Shown here: positions 8,255 to 16,049 of the stretch, piece by piece
How positions within the stretch are numbered: the stretch's first letter is position 1
Layout of the letters: every line of letters begins with the position of its first letter
NCBI GenBank assembly: GCA_002708885.1
Contig: PAPL01000053.1
Location: 43,913 to 62,298, forward strand
Reading direction: 5' to 3'
DNA length: 18,386 bases
Origin: Verrucomicrobiales bacterium
Lineage (GTDB): Bacteria > Verrucomicrobiota > Verrucomicrobiia > Verrucomicrobiales > DEV007
Translations under genes and position numbers: made by a program
The notes under the pieces: model-generated
Told to the model about the DNA's origin: nothing
Database searches by the model: none
What the model saw: the letters and a program-made list of their open reading frames with translations, nothing else

Positions 8255-9634
8255 ATGCGTATCTTTTTTTGTACATTCATCCTCTGCATCGTTGGGCCAA
8301 CAATGATTATAAACGCAGAGGACTGGCCTCAATATCTGGGACCGACCAGGGACACGGTCTGGAACGAACCTAGTGTGCATCTGAATTTTGATGAGCATCC
8401 CCCAAAACTTCTCTGGTCTCAACCAATTGGTAGCGGATACTCGGGGCCCTCAGTCTCAGCAAATAGGGTCTTTGTGATGGATAGAAAATCGGAACCCTAT
8501 GAGCCCGAAAAAATTAAACCCGGAACAAATCCCAACTTTGTAAGAGCAAAAATAAAAGGAAAAGAACGGGTCATTTGTCTTAGTGCTGAGAACGGGAAAA
8601 TAGTTTGGTCTCATGAATATGATTCCACTTATACATCAGTGTTCATCTATGCCATAGGCCCCAGAACTACGCCCCTCATTCATGATGGTCATGTCTTTAC
8701 TTTGGGCGCAGAGGGTCAACTCAATGCCTATCAATCAGAAAATGGAGAACTAATATGGTCCAAGAATTTAATTACTGATTATGGAATCGAAAATCCAGAA
8801 TGGGGAACAGCCTGCCATCCCCTCATATACAAGGAAACTTTAATTTGTACTGTGGGAGGAAAGGGCCAGACTCTAGTGGCCTTTGATTATAAGACTGGTA
8901 AAGAAAAATGGAGATGCTTGGACTCTAAGAAACCAGGATACGGAACACCAGTAATAGAAACTATCCACGGGACCGAGCAACTGATCGTCTGGCACGGGGA
9001 ATCAGTGAACGGCGTCGACCCTGATACCGGAAAAGTTTACTGGTCAGTGGCTTTTAAACCTGAATTTGGAATGGCAATAGGTGCACCTAGGGTATGGAAT
9101 GATCTTGTATACGTTATGGGATATAATGGAAAGTCCGGGACAGTGAAGGTAGATAAAGGTTCCAAGTCCGCATCGCTATTGTGGGGACCTGATCGAAGGT
9201 TAGGGGTGGCTGGAGTCATCAACACCGCTCATGCGCAAAACGGGCACATCTACTCTGCTGGGCAGAGAGGTCTCTTTAGGTGTGTTGAAATGATGACCGG
9301 AAAAAGACTATGGGAAAGTAGAATGCCACTTTTGAAAAAAGACGGATCTGGCCGTGGAGCATGGCCAAGCGCTTTCACTGTATACCATAAGCCCAGTGAT
9401 CAGACCCTAATTTTTAATGATCATGGAGAAATGATTTCTGCGAAGCTCATGCCTCAAGGGTATGAGGAAATATCGAGAACAAAAATCATTGAACCTACGC
9501 ATTCAGTCGGTGGAAGAACATTAGTTTGGTCTCATCCGGCTCTAGCAGACAGAAAACTATTCTGCAGAAACGACAAGGAAATCCGGTGCTATGACCTATC
9601 AGGAATCCAGATAAAGGTGGAAAATTCTAGGTAA
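8255..9634 (+). CDS. Secreted PQQ-like (BamB-type) beta-propeller protein
   Basis: This encodes 459 residues from ATG 8255; a TTG directly before it is in frame but less likely to be the start. A signal peptide ends at about residue 21 (IINA/EDW). The mature protein opens with DWPQYLGPTRD, the W-P-x-x-x-G-P hallmark of planctomycete/verrucomicrobial PQQ-like proteins. Tryptophan-docking-like repeats follow: LSAENGKIVWSHEY, YQSENGELIWSKN, FDYKTGKEKWR, VDPDTGKVYWS and VEMMTGKRLWES. The fold should be an eight-bladed propeller. There is no sign of a dehydrogenase N-terminus or a cytochrome domain, so enzymatic activity is doubtful; the label 'outer membrane assembly factor' often given to such proteins would be over-reading. 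It follows the sulfatase by 30 nt and is probably co-transcribed with it. Confidence 0.9.
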   Translation: MRIFFCTFILCIVGPTMIINAEDWPQYLGPTRDTVWNEPSVHLNFDEHPPKLLWSQPIGSGYSGPSVSANRVFVMDRKSEPYEPEKIKPGTNPNFVRAKIKGKERVICLSAENGKIVWSHEYDSTYTSVFIYAIGPRTTPLIHDGHVFTLGAEGQLNAYQSENGELIWSKNLITDYGIENPEWGTACHPLIYKETLICTVGGKGQTLVAFDYKTGKEKWRCLDSKKPGYGTPVIETIHGTEQLIVWHGESVNGVDPDTGKVYWSVAFKPEFGMAIGAPRVWNDLVYVMGYNGKSGTVKVDKGSKSASLLWGPDRRLGVAGVINTAHAQNGHIYSAGQRGLFRCVEMMTGKRLWESRMPLLKKDGSGRGAWPSAFTVYHKPSDQTLIFNDHGEMISAKLMPQGYEEISRTKIIEPTHSVGGRTLVWSHPALADRKLFCRNDKEIRCYDLSGIQIKVENSR

Positions 9635-9775
9635 ATTAATCCTAGCAGCCTAAAAAACGACCTGATCTTTCTAACACGTCGCTATTAGCATTTTAGATAA
9701 AATCTACTGATCAAACTAGCCTTCTGATTCAATAGGTCTTAACTTTATCAAGCCTCTTAGAGGAAAAATAGAAAT
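9635..9775 (+). promoter_or_regulatory. 141-nt intergenic region, probable start of the SIMPL-DUF1592-DUF1552 unit
   Basis: This is the longest gap inside the plus-strand block, so a promoter for the downstream three genes is plausible here. A TAGATAAAAT stretch (9694-9703) is the best -10-like sequence, but I see no convincing -35 partner. Near the 3' end, CCTC (9753-9756) can pair with GAGG (9760-9763), the only purine-rich ribosome-binding candidate before the ATG at 9776; the stem is very short. Nothing else is recognised in the gap. Confidence 0.25.
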
Positions 9776-10519
9776 ATGAAAATCGCCAATTATATTATGA
9801 AACTAATGACGAATTCAGATATTGGGAAAGCCGCACTACTGCTAAGCACTTTAATGTTCACAGCGTTGGTGTCCAGCGCAGCCGACAATTCTCCGCACGT
9901 TACCGTGTACGGCACAGCAACGACTTCGGTAGCCATAGATCAAATGGATTGGAAAATCAGAATCAGCAATAAGGAACCGAGCCTTGAAGAAGTGGCCAAA
10001 GCTCATAGTTCTACTGTCCAATCAGTTCTAGACTTTTTAATGGAAAATGAATTGCCGGAACACTGCATTCAAACATCTGGAATGGAATTTGGTGAAAACT
10101 TCGTTTCATCTAAGCTCAAGGGAAGAGTAAGGGATGGCTATCAGGCCTCATCCAGCATCAAATTCAAAGTAACGGATCTATCAAAGTACAAAGATCTTTG
10201 GAGTGGAATTTCACGCATGAAAAATGTCTCTCTAAATGGAATCACTTACGACAACTCCAAGAGAATTAAGCATCAGAATGAGACAAGAAAAAAAGCTCTG
10301 CTAGCAGCCAAAGAAAAGGCAGAAACGCTTGCCATCACTCTGGACTCGGAAATTGGCAAGCCACTATTTATCGAGGAAGAAAGGTTCGGATACTCCAGAA
10401 ATAATTTTAATAATGTTTATGCCACTAACGAACAAGCAGTTATAAATGATACCTTTGCTCCAGGGCAGATTCCAATCACGGTACAAATTAAGGCTTCATT
10501 TTCATTAGTGACAAAATAA
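9776..10519 (+). CDS. Secreted SIMPL domain (DUF541) protein
   Basis: This is a 247-residue exported protein. A long N-terminus with a hydrophobic core (AALLLSTLMFTALV) and cleavage after SSA gives a mature start near residue 36; in-frame Met codons at 8 and 11 are alternative starts. The mature part matches the SIMPL/DUF541 fold: VTVYGTATTSVAIDQMDWKI at the start (family consensus has V-x-V-x-G-x-G/A), a central YQASSSIKFKVTDLSK, GITYDNS, then RKKALLAAKEKAETLA, the conserved helix in which Ala and Lys dominate. A final strand ends QIPITVQIKASFSLV. Bacterial SIMPL proteins are periplasmic or surface proteins of poorly defined function, some linked to oxidative stress or oligomeric assemblies. 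Only 14 nt separate it from the DUF1592 gene, so an operon and possible partnership are inferred. Confidence 0.88.
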   Translation: MKIANYIMKLMTNSDIGKAALLLSTLMFTALVSSAADNSPHVTVYGTATTSVAIDQMDWKIRISNKEPSLEEVAKAHSSTVQSVLDFLMENELPEHCIQTSGMEFGENFVSSKLKGRVRDGYQASSSIKFKVTDLSKYKDLWSGISRMKNVSLNGITYDNSKRIKHQNETRKKALLAAKEKAETLAITLDSEIGKPLFIEEERFGYSRNNFNNVYATNEQAVINDTFAPGQIPITVQIKASFSLVTK

Positions 10520-10533
10520 AATCACTCGGAACT

Positions 10534-13374
10534 TTGAATTTATTCCTGACATTAAGGAACCGAGTAATTATATACCTGATTACGATTAGCGGGCTATCAG
10601 TTTCATTCCTTTCTGATTCGCAATCCAAAGTCAAGTTACTCGAACAAGAGTCCATAGAAATCCTAGAACAATATTGTTTTGACTGCCATGACGAGGAAAC
10701 CAAAAAAGGAAACTTTGATCTTTCTAATTTATTGGACGAGGAAGGGCATGATGGCTCGCTCATTTTTGAAAACCTGATCACCGGCAGGATGCCACCTGCA
10801 GATAAAAAACAACCCTCTTTAACTCAAAGAAAGACCCTCCTCGATTGGTTCTCTAAAAGACAGAATTCAACGACAATTAATTCTTATCAAAGAATAAATC
10901 GTAACGAGTTCGTCCATTCATTGAACGATCTTCTTGGGGTCAAATTGGATTTGACTGGTAACATTCCGGAAGACCGAGGTACTCACGATTTCGATTCTGA
11001 TCGGAAGATTCTCTTAACTAAGGAAATGCTCAGTTCCTATTTCTCCGTAGCAGATGAAATGCTCGAATTTGCTTTACCGGAAAAAGGTTTTCCTCAAGAA
11101 CGGATCTGGATAACAAACAAAATCAAAGACAGTCACGATACCTATAATATCTATACTCGGAATTATCAGGAAGGAATTCTCTTCTCATGGACAAGGGCAA
11201 ACAATGGGAACAACTATTCCTTCTTTTACGACAACTTTGACCCTCCAGTGAAGGGTTGGTATGAACTCACTTTTGATGCAAGGAAACTTGGCAACTTTGA
11301 AGAGGACATCAGTATTCTAGTCTTCTCTGGAAAATATTATTTTGCGGATGATAGACCACAACCACAACGATTACTGGATGTAATCTCCCTATCCAATAGG
11401 GAAGTAAAGTCTCACACGATTCGAGCATTTCTCCATCCCGGTGAAAACGTATCTGTGCACTGCTATTCCAAGCACACATTTCGTAAAAAGAAGGGAGACC
11501 AAGGCGCCTACATTAAGCAGTTAAAAGCAAAAGGTCCTCTCGTCGACAATTGGCCTCCAAAAACTTATCAGAAATTATTTAAGGGCCTCGATATGAATTT
11601 CACTTCAAGAAAACCGATAGAAACATCAACTTTCCAAACAAAATTAAAGGCAATAGGAGGGAGCATCTCTGTGAGCAGTCACCAAGTTGGTATGGAAAAG
11701 GAAAATATGCAGGACGGTTCTAACCGTACATTCTGGCATTCTCAGTTCAGTCCCACCGTAGCCAAACCTCCTCATTTTGTGGTGCTAAAAAATCCCGCCA
11801 AAAAAGAAATCAATGGCCTCTCCTACTCCAAATGGTCAGGAGGCAACGGAAATGGGCAAGTGAAATCATATTCAATCTATCTATCGAACGACGCTCAATC
11901 TTGGGGAGACCCAATCCTGGAAGGAAAAGTGGACATCAAGAGATCTTACGAACAACCCATTTTGTTTCCAAAAAAAACTAATAAAAAATATATAAAATTT
12001 TTGGTAACAGATGCCGTTTCCTTGGACGGAAAATCCATCGCATCTATAGGCAAACTTGATGTAATAACATCATTGCCTCAGGCCATTTCAACCTCAGAGA
12101 TATCACTCTTGTCTCGCTCACAAAAAGACCTCAAAAAAGTGATTCGGCAATTTGCCGAAAAGGCCTTCTCCTCAAATATCACAGAAGATGAACTGGCCCC
12201 ATACTATGAAGTAAGCATTAACTCTTTTGAGGAACACGAGAATTTTGTAATGGCAGCTAAGGCCGGCTTCAAAGCAGTCATCTGCTCTCATCGTTTCCTA
12301 TTAGCCCCAGGAGAACATTCCAACAAATCTTATAAAATTGCCTCAGACCTCTCTAGGATCATTTGGCTCTCTGTCCCCGATCAAGAACTCCTCAATCTAT
12401 CGAAAACTGAAAAGTTAACGAATCAAACCCTCACTAAGCAAATCAATCGAATGCTCAAAGATGAAAAGAGCTTGCGAATGATCAACTCTTTCTGTTCTCA
12501 GTGGCTAAATCTAAGATCGTTCAACAAGGTGAACCCTTCCCTAAAGCTTTATCCCAATTATAACGACCTCCTAAATCATTACCTACCCATTGAAACCGAA
12601 AAGTATGTCAATCATTTAATCCAAGAGAATCTTCCTATCAGTTATCTGATCGATTCTGATTTTTCGTTCCTGAATCAAAGACTGGCCCAGCACTACGGCA
12701 TTGATGGAATAATAGGTCAAAAGATACGCAAAGTTTCTTTTTCTCCTGAATCGCCCCGTGGAGGACTTTTAACTATGGGAAGTGTACTGAAGGTCACTGC
12801 CGATGGCTTTGATACTTCTCCCATTCTACGTGGTGCATGGGTCTCCAAGAACATCGCAGGCAATACACTCTCTCCTCCTCCAGAAAATGTGAAGGCAATC
12901 GAACCAGAGCATGGCCAAGCCACAACTCTCCGAGAACAGATCGAGCAGCACAAAGAAAACAAAACATGCTATGCCTGTCATAAGAGTATCGATCCTTATG
13001 GTTTTGCCCTTGAGAATTTTGACGCCACAGGGCAGTGGCGAACGAAGTATCGAGTCAAAAAACCACACAATGGGACCTTCCAGTTCCGCTTACAAGGTTA
13101 CTACCATTTAGGACGGGAAGTGGATGCATCAGGTGAAATCGCACCGCACAAATTTAGTGACGTATTTGGCCTTAAAAAAATACTCCTCTCCGACCATCGC
13201 AAAATAGCCTACAACTTCACCAAAAAGTTCTTCGAGTATGCTAATGGCTACAAACCGAATCTTAAAGAACGCCTTCATCTGTTTGAGATGATCCCTGAAA
13301 ATGCGAAAGAATGCCGGATAAAGGACTTGATTACGAAGGTATTGATCTATTCACTTAAAGAAGGAAAAGAATGA
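10534..13374 (+). CDS. Planctomycete-type cytochrome C / DUF1587-DUF1595-DUF1592-DUF1588-DUF1585 protein
   Basis: This is a 946-residue exported protein. The start is TTG 10534, because no ATG occurs in frame until residue 86 and a hydrophobic signal segment (about 10-27) follows. No clear Shine-Dalgarno is seen. Domains in order: planctomycete cytochrome C segment with CFDCH (C48, C51, H52) ending in GRMPPADKKQP; DUF1587 with INRNEFVHSLNDLLG (121-135); a beta-sandwich segment (about 238-335); a discoidin (F5/8 type C)-like segment (about 385-512) with DGSNRTFWHS and VKSYSIYLSNDAQSW; DUF1595 (about 535-595); DUF1592 (about 603-722); DUF1588 (about 741-840) with a second haem motif CYACH (C812, C815, H816); and DUF1585 to the end. 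The stop overlaps the DUF1552 start (ATGA). It is presumably a periplasmic di-haem protein; its reaction is unknown. Confidence 0.93.
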   Translation: MNLFLTLRNRVIIYLITISGLSVSFLSDSQSKVKLLEQESIEILEQYCFDCHDEETKKGNFDLSNLLDEEGHDGSLIFENLITGRMPPADKKQPSLTQRKTLLDWFSKRQNSTTINSYQRINRNEFVHSLNDLLGVKLDLTGNIPEDRGTHDFDSDRKILLTKEMLSSYFSVADEMLEFALPEKGFPQERIWITNKIKDSHDTYNIYTRNYQEGILFSWTRANNGNNYSFFYDNFDPPVKGWYELTFDARKLGNFEEDISILVFSGKYYFADDRPQPQRLLDVISLSNREVKSHTIRAFLHPGENVSVHCYSKHTFRKKKGDQGAYIKQLKAKGPLVDNWPPKTYQKLFKGLDMNFTSRKPIETSTFQTKLKAIGGSISVSSHQVGMEKENMQDGSNRTFWHSQFSPTVAKPPHFVVLKNPAKKEINGLSYSKWSGGNGNGQVKSYSIYLSNDAQSWGDPILEGKVDIKRSYEQPILFPKKTNKKYIKFLVTDAVSLDGKSIASIGKLDVITSLPQAISTSEISLLSRSQKDLKKVIRQFAEKAFSSNITEDELAPYYEVSINSFEEHENFVMAAKAGFKAVICSHRFLLAPGEHSNKSYKIASDLSRIIWLSVPDQELLNLSKTEKLTNQTLTKQINRMLKDEKSLRMINSFCSQWLNLRSFNKVNPSLKLYPNYNDLLNHYLPIETEKYVNHLIQENLPISYLIDSDFSFLNQRLAQHYGIDGIIGQKIRKVSFSPESPRGGLLTMGSVLKVTADGFDTSPILRGAWVSKNIAGNTLSPPPENVKAIEPEHGQATTLREQIEQHKENKTCYACHKSIDPYGFALENFDATGQWRTKYRVKKPHNGTFQFRLQGYYHLGREVDASGEIAPHKFSDVFGLKKILLSDHRKIAYNFTKKFFEYANGYKPNLKERLHLFEMIPENAKECRIKDLITKVLIYSLKEGKE

Positions 13375-14597
13375 GAAACATAAGCAGAAAAGAGTTCTTG
13401 AAAGTAGGAGCGGCCCTTCCGCTCGCAATGAACTCACTTAGTCTGAGTGCGAAAGAAAAAGAAAAGTCGTCACCCAGACGAATTATTTTCATCAATAATA
13501 GCCTAGGCTTTTATGCACCGTACTTCTTCCCTAAAAAAAGAGAAGACCTTTCAACATCAGATTATCTGAAAGGCATGAAGACGAAGGAAAAAATGACAGT
13601 TTTCCAAAACTTCTTCCATCCAGGAATGGAAACCAGCAACCATGACTCGGAAAAATCCTTCCTAACAGGAACTCCTAACCCGGAGTCATCTAACTTTGTG
13701 AACGGAACTTCACTAGATCAATTACTGGCCAAAGAAATGGGTAAGGATACCCGGTTCCCTTTCCTGAACTTTAGTATCTATGATAGGGGATGGGGATGTT
13801 CCTGGAACGATCGTGGTTCAGCCATTCCCCCAATGCATGATGAAGAAAAGATCTTTGAGATGCTCTTCGAGGAAGAAGACCTGAGGTCGAAAAAACAACA
13901 ACTCGAAAATGACAAAAATATTCTAAATTGCCTGCGACGCGACTTACAACAGCTCCGCAATCAAGGTTCTGATCCTAATAAGTTGGACAATTACAAAGCA
14001 GTGATCGGAGAACTTGAAACTCGATTGAACCATGAAAATTTTTGGCTTGAAACCAAGAAACCAAAAGTCGAGAAGTCCCTCAGTAAAGATAAGCAATTCG
14101 AATTCTCTACTAAGGTCAAAAACCTATTCGAACTGGCAAAATTAGCTTTCCAAACTGATTCAACTCGCGTCATTACTTTCTCGATGGATTGGATCTACGG
14201 CGCTATCAAGGTGCCCGGAGCGACGGGAGGATGGCATACTCTCTCGCACCATGGAGGAAGAAAAGACGTAATCACTAAGCTGAGCCAAATTGAAATTGAT
14301 GTATTGAAGCATTTCAACAATTTCCTTTTTGAAATGGATCAAATTAATGAAGGAAATGGAACCCTTCTTGACCACACGACGGTGGTCATGGGTAGCAATT
14401 TCGGCGACTCCTCCAATCATACCTGCAACAACTTACCCATGATCGTGGCTGGCGGAGGTTACCAGCATGAATCCCATAAGGTAATGCAAAAACCGACTCC
14501 CCTTTGCAATCTGTATCTGGAATTACTCCATAAACACAATATGGACTTTGGTAATTTTGGAAGCAGTGAGAAGGATATGAACTTATTAAAAAGTTAA
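13371..14597 (+). CDS. DUF1552 family protein, exported (Tat-like signal)
   Basis: This encodes 408 residues from ATG 13371, overlapping the DUF1592 gene's stop by 4 nt. The N-terminus ISRKEFLKVGAAL (4-16) is a twin-arginine-like signal with Arg-Lys in place of Arg-Arg, followed by a hydrophobic stretch and SLSA. DUF1552 landmarks are INNSLGFYAPYFFP (41-54), SEKSFLTGTP (93-102), NGTSLDQLLAKEMG (111-124), a long helical region rich in charged residues (about 158-225), GGWHTLSHHGG near residue 290, and TTVVMGSNFGDSSNHTCNNLP towards the C-terminus. The family is thought to share the alkaline-phosphatase-like fold with DUF1501, but its substrate is unknown. Pairing with a DUF1592 protein is the normal arrangement. 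It ends 7 nt from the stop of the convergent minus-strand gene. Confidence 0.93.
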   Translation: MRNISRKEFLKVGAALPLAMNSLSLSAKEKEKSSPRRIIFINNSLGFYAPYFFPKKREDLSTSDYLKGMKTKEKMTVFQNFFHPGMETSNHDSEKSFLTGTPNPESSNFVNGTSLDQLLAKEMGKDTRFPFLNFSIYDRGWGCSWNDRGSAIPPMHDEEKIFEMLFEEEDLRSKKQQLENDKNILNCLRRDLQQLRNQGSDPNKLDNYKAVIGELETRLNHENFWLETKKPKVEKSLSKDKQFEFSTKVKNLFELAKLAFQTDSTRVITFSMDWIYGAIKVPGATGGWHTLSHHGGRKDVITKLSQIEIDVLKHFNNFLFEMDQINEGNGTLLDHTTVVMGSNFGDSSNHTCNNLPMIVAGGGYQHESHKVMQKPTPLCNLYLELLHKHNMDFGNFGSSEKDMNLLKS

Positions 14598-14614
14598 GTT
14601 AGCTTTATCTTTTT
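14588..14614. terminator. Candidate bidirectional A/T-rich hairpin between convergent genes
   Basis: AAAAAG (14588-14593) can pair with CTTTTT (14609-14614), and inside it AAG (14596-14598) can pair with CTT (14603-14605) around a TTAG loop. The structure spans the 7-nt gap and both stop codons, and has a T-run on the 3' side in either orientation, as expected for a shared terminator. The stem is almost devoid of G-C pairs and has mismatches, so it would be weak. Confidence 0.25.
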
Positions 14615-16011
14615 GAATTAAGAAATTGAAAAGCAAAAAGCTTTGCATTCTGCAAATAGAACCGGAGACGGACATTTTCGCCAATCAACTGACTAAGGCC
14701 ATGACCGTTAGTCCATTTAGGCTCCCATCGCAACGAATCGATTTTGCCAGAGCGTGACGTTAACCCCGGAATTATTTTACCATTTTCATCGAGTACATCG
14801 ACTTTAATATCCTCGCCCAGAACATTGATCTGAAGGCGAGAACCTTCGAGCCGGAAAGGCTTAGTTAGAACGGAGCCGCGTTGATTTCCCTCGGCAGACA
14901 AACTAATGAACCGGTCAAGTTCCAACGTGGCCAAACCAATGCTGTGTGGACCCCTATCGGCTACACCATGACGTTCACGGTAACCATTGTAATATATCCA
15001 GTGCTTGTCCTCATGGGTAACAATCTGCGAGGCAGGAAATATCATATCCTTATCAAAGCTACCATCTGGCCCGCGCTCAATTAAAGGTTCACCCGCATAA
15101 ACCCACGTAAGGTCCCACATCGCATTGCCTCGTGCAGTACCTATATAAAAATTAACAATGTCATGTTCATGCCTCTTTTGATGGTCGGGTCTGCGGTCGT
15201 ACGGTTCACCTGGCTTGGGAATATTCTCATAAACAGACATCATCGCAAAGTGCACCCCCTCATGGATCCAATCCGTGAGAGCATAGATTTGCCGTCGATA
15301 AATCTCATCCTCGGCACCTTTCCCGAACTTCCATTCGCGTACTATGCGCCAATTCTTTGGGTCAGCCTTGATGTCAGGATTAACCATATCACGCGTGCCG
15401 CGGACCTCTAAACCGTCCGCTGGTCGACGAAAATCAGTACGAGTAAACATCCGGTAAACCTTCGCCTCATTATCCCACAATATCTGATTGTAAGTATCAG
15501 CTGCCCGGTGAGTGACAGGTTTGCCTCCGTTATAGGCTTTCCAGTTAATACCGTCCGCAGAGTAACCCAGCGTTGCCGCGTGCGGGCGAAGATAAGCATA
15601 ACAGATCTTATATCGGTGATCAGGATCAGTCTCATTCGGATCAATATAAAAAGAAGCGGTATTGTGATGAGCTGGATCCAGCCCCTTCAGTAAGGAAATT
15701 TTCTTAAAATGAATTCCATCAATAGACTCCGCGTAACCGTACGGGTTACCGCGGTACCACATCTTAAATTTTCCCTCATCATGTAAAACCGTACCGTAAA
15801 AAAATCCCTCAAAAATTGGTTCGCCCCCGTTCTGCTTTGTCACCTGACCAAGCTCGCGAACCACATTGCTCTTTTCCGCAACTGCCCAATCATCCACAAA
15901 GAGTTGCTTACGTAATCCCAATTCAATTTCAACGGCAACCGATGCCCAGGGACCAGCCAACAATAACCAAATAATCAAATAATATTTTTTAGTTATATGA
16001 AATCCTCTCAT
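14605..16011 (-). CDS. Secreted five-bladed-propeller glycosidase-like protein (GH32/GH43/GH117-type fold)
   Basis: This is a 468-residue exported protein starting at ATG 16011, with a signal peptide at about residues 1-27. The mature start LRKQLFVDDWAVAEKSNVVREL resembles the opening of many planctomycete/verrucomicrobial proteins annotated as GH32-N-terminal-like. Propeller-type features follow: FYGTVLHDEGKFKMWYRG, GYAESIDGIHFKK, ATLGYSADGINWKAY, DTYNQILWDNEAKVYRMFTR and WDLTWVYAGEPLIERG, i.e. repeated 'x-S-x-D-G-x-x-W/F' hairpins. A beta-sandwich-like C-terminal part (about 375-468) completes the usual two-domain layout. Acidic residues suitable for catalysis (D40, D41, D180) are present, but I cannot assign a nucleophile or acid/base with confidence. 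It is the last gene of an operon with a GH29-like protein and a sulfatase, so a role in glycan breakdown is inferred. Confidence 0.75.
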   Translation of the reverse strand: MRGFHITKKYYLIIWLLLAGPWASVAVEIELGLRKQLFVDDWAVAEKSNVVRELGQVTKQNGGEPIFEGFFYGTVLHDEGKFKMWYRGNPYGYAESIDGIHFKKISLLKGLDPAHHNTASFYIDPNETDPDHRYKICYAYLRPHAATLGYSADGINWKAYNGGKPVTHRAADTYNQILWDNEAKVYRMFTRTDFRRPADGLEVRGTRDMVNPDIKADPKNWRIVREWKFGKGAEDEIYRRQIYALTDWIHEGVHFAMMSVYENIPKPGEPYDRRPDHQKRHEHDIVNFYIGTARGNAMWDLTWVYAGEPLIERGPDGSFDKDMIFPASQIVTHEDKHWIYYNGYRERHGVADRGPHSIGLATLELDRFISLSAEGNQRGSVLTKPFRLEGSRLQINVLGEDIKVDVLDENGKIIPGLTSRSGKIDSLRWEPKWTNGHGLSQLIGENVRLRFYLQNAKLFAFQFLNSKR

Positions 16012-16049
16012 ATTCGTTCTTTAATTTTGCAGCTTCCCGAGACAAATAT

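Noticed and set aside
9627..9645. CTAGG / CCTAG inverted repeat at the end of the PQQ-like gene as a terminator
   Set aside because: The stem is only 5 bp with a 9-nt A/T loop and has no following T-run.
12717..13111. Overlapping short open frames on both strands within the DUF1592 gene
   Set aside because: They cover the conserved DUF1588 region including the CYACH motif, which is read in the long frame; the alternatives are low-complexity shadows.
14881..15693. Several plus-strand open frames of 60-82 codons opposite the propeller glycosidase-like gene
   Set aside because: They lie antisense inside a well-supported 468-residue gene, have no recognisable motif or signal peptide, and are expected by chance.
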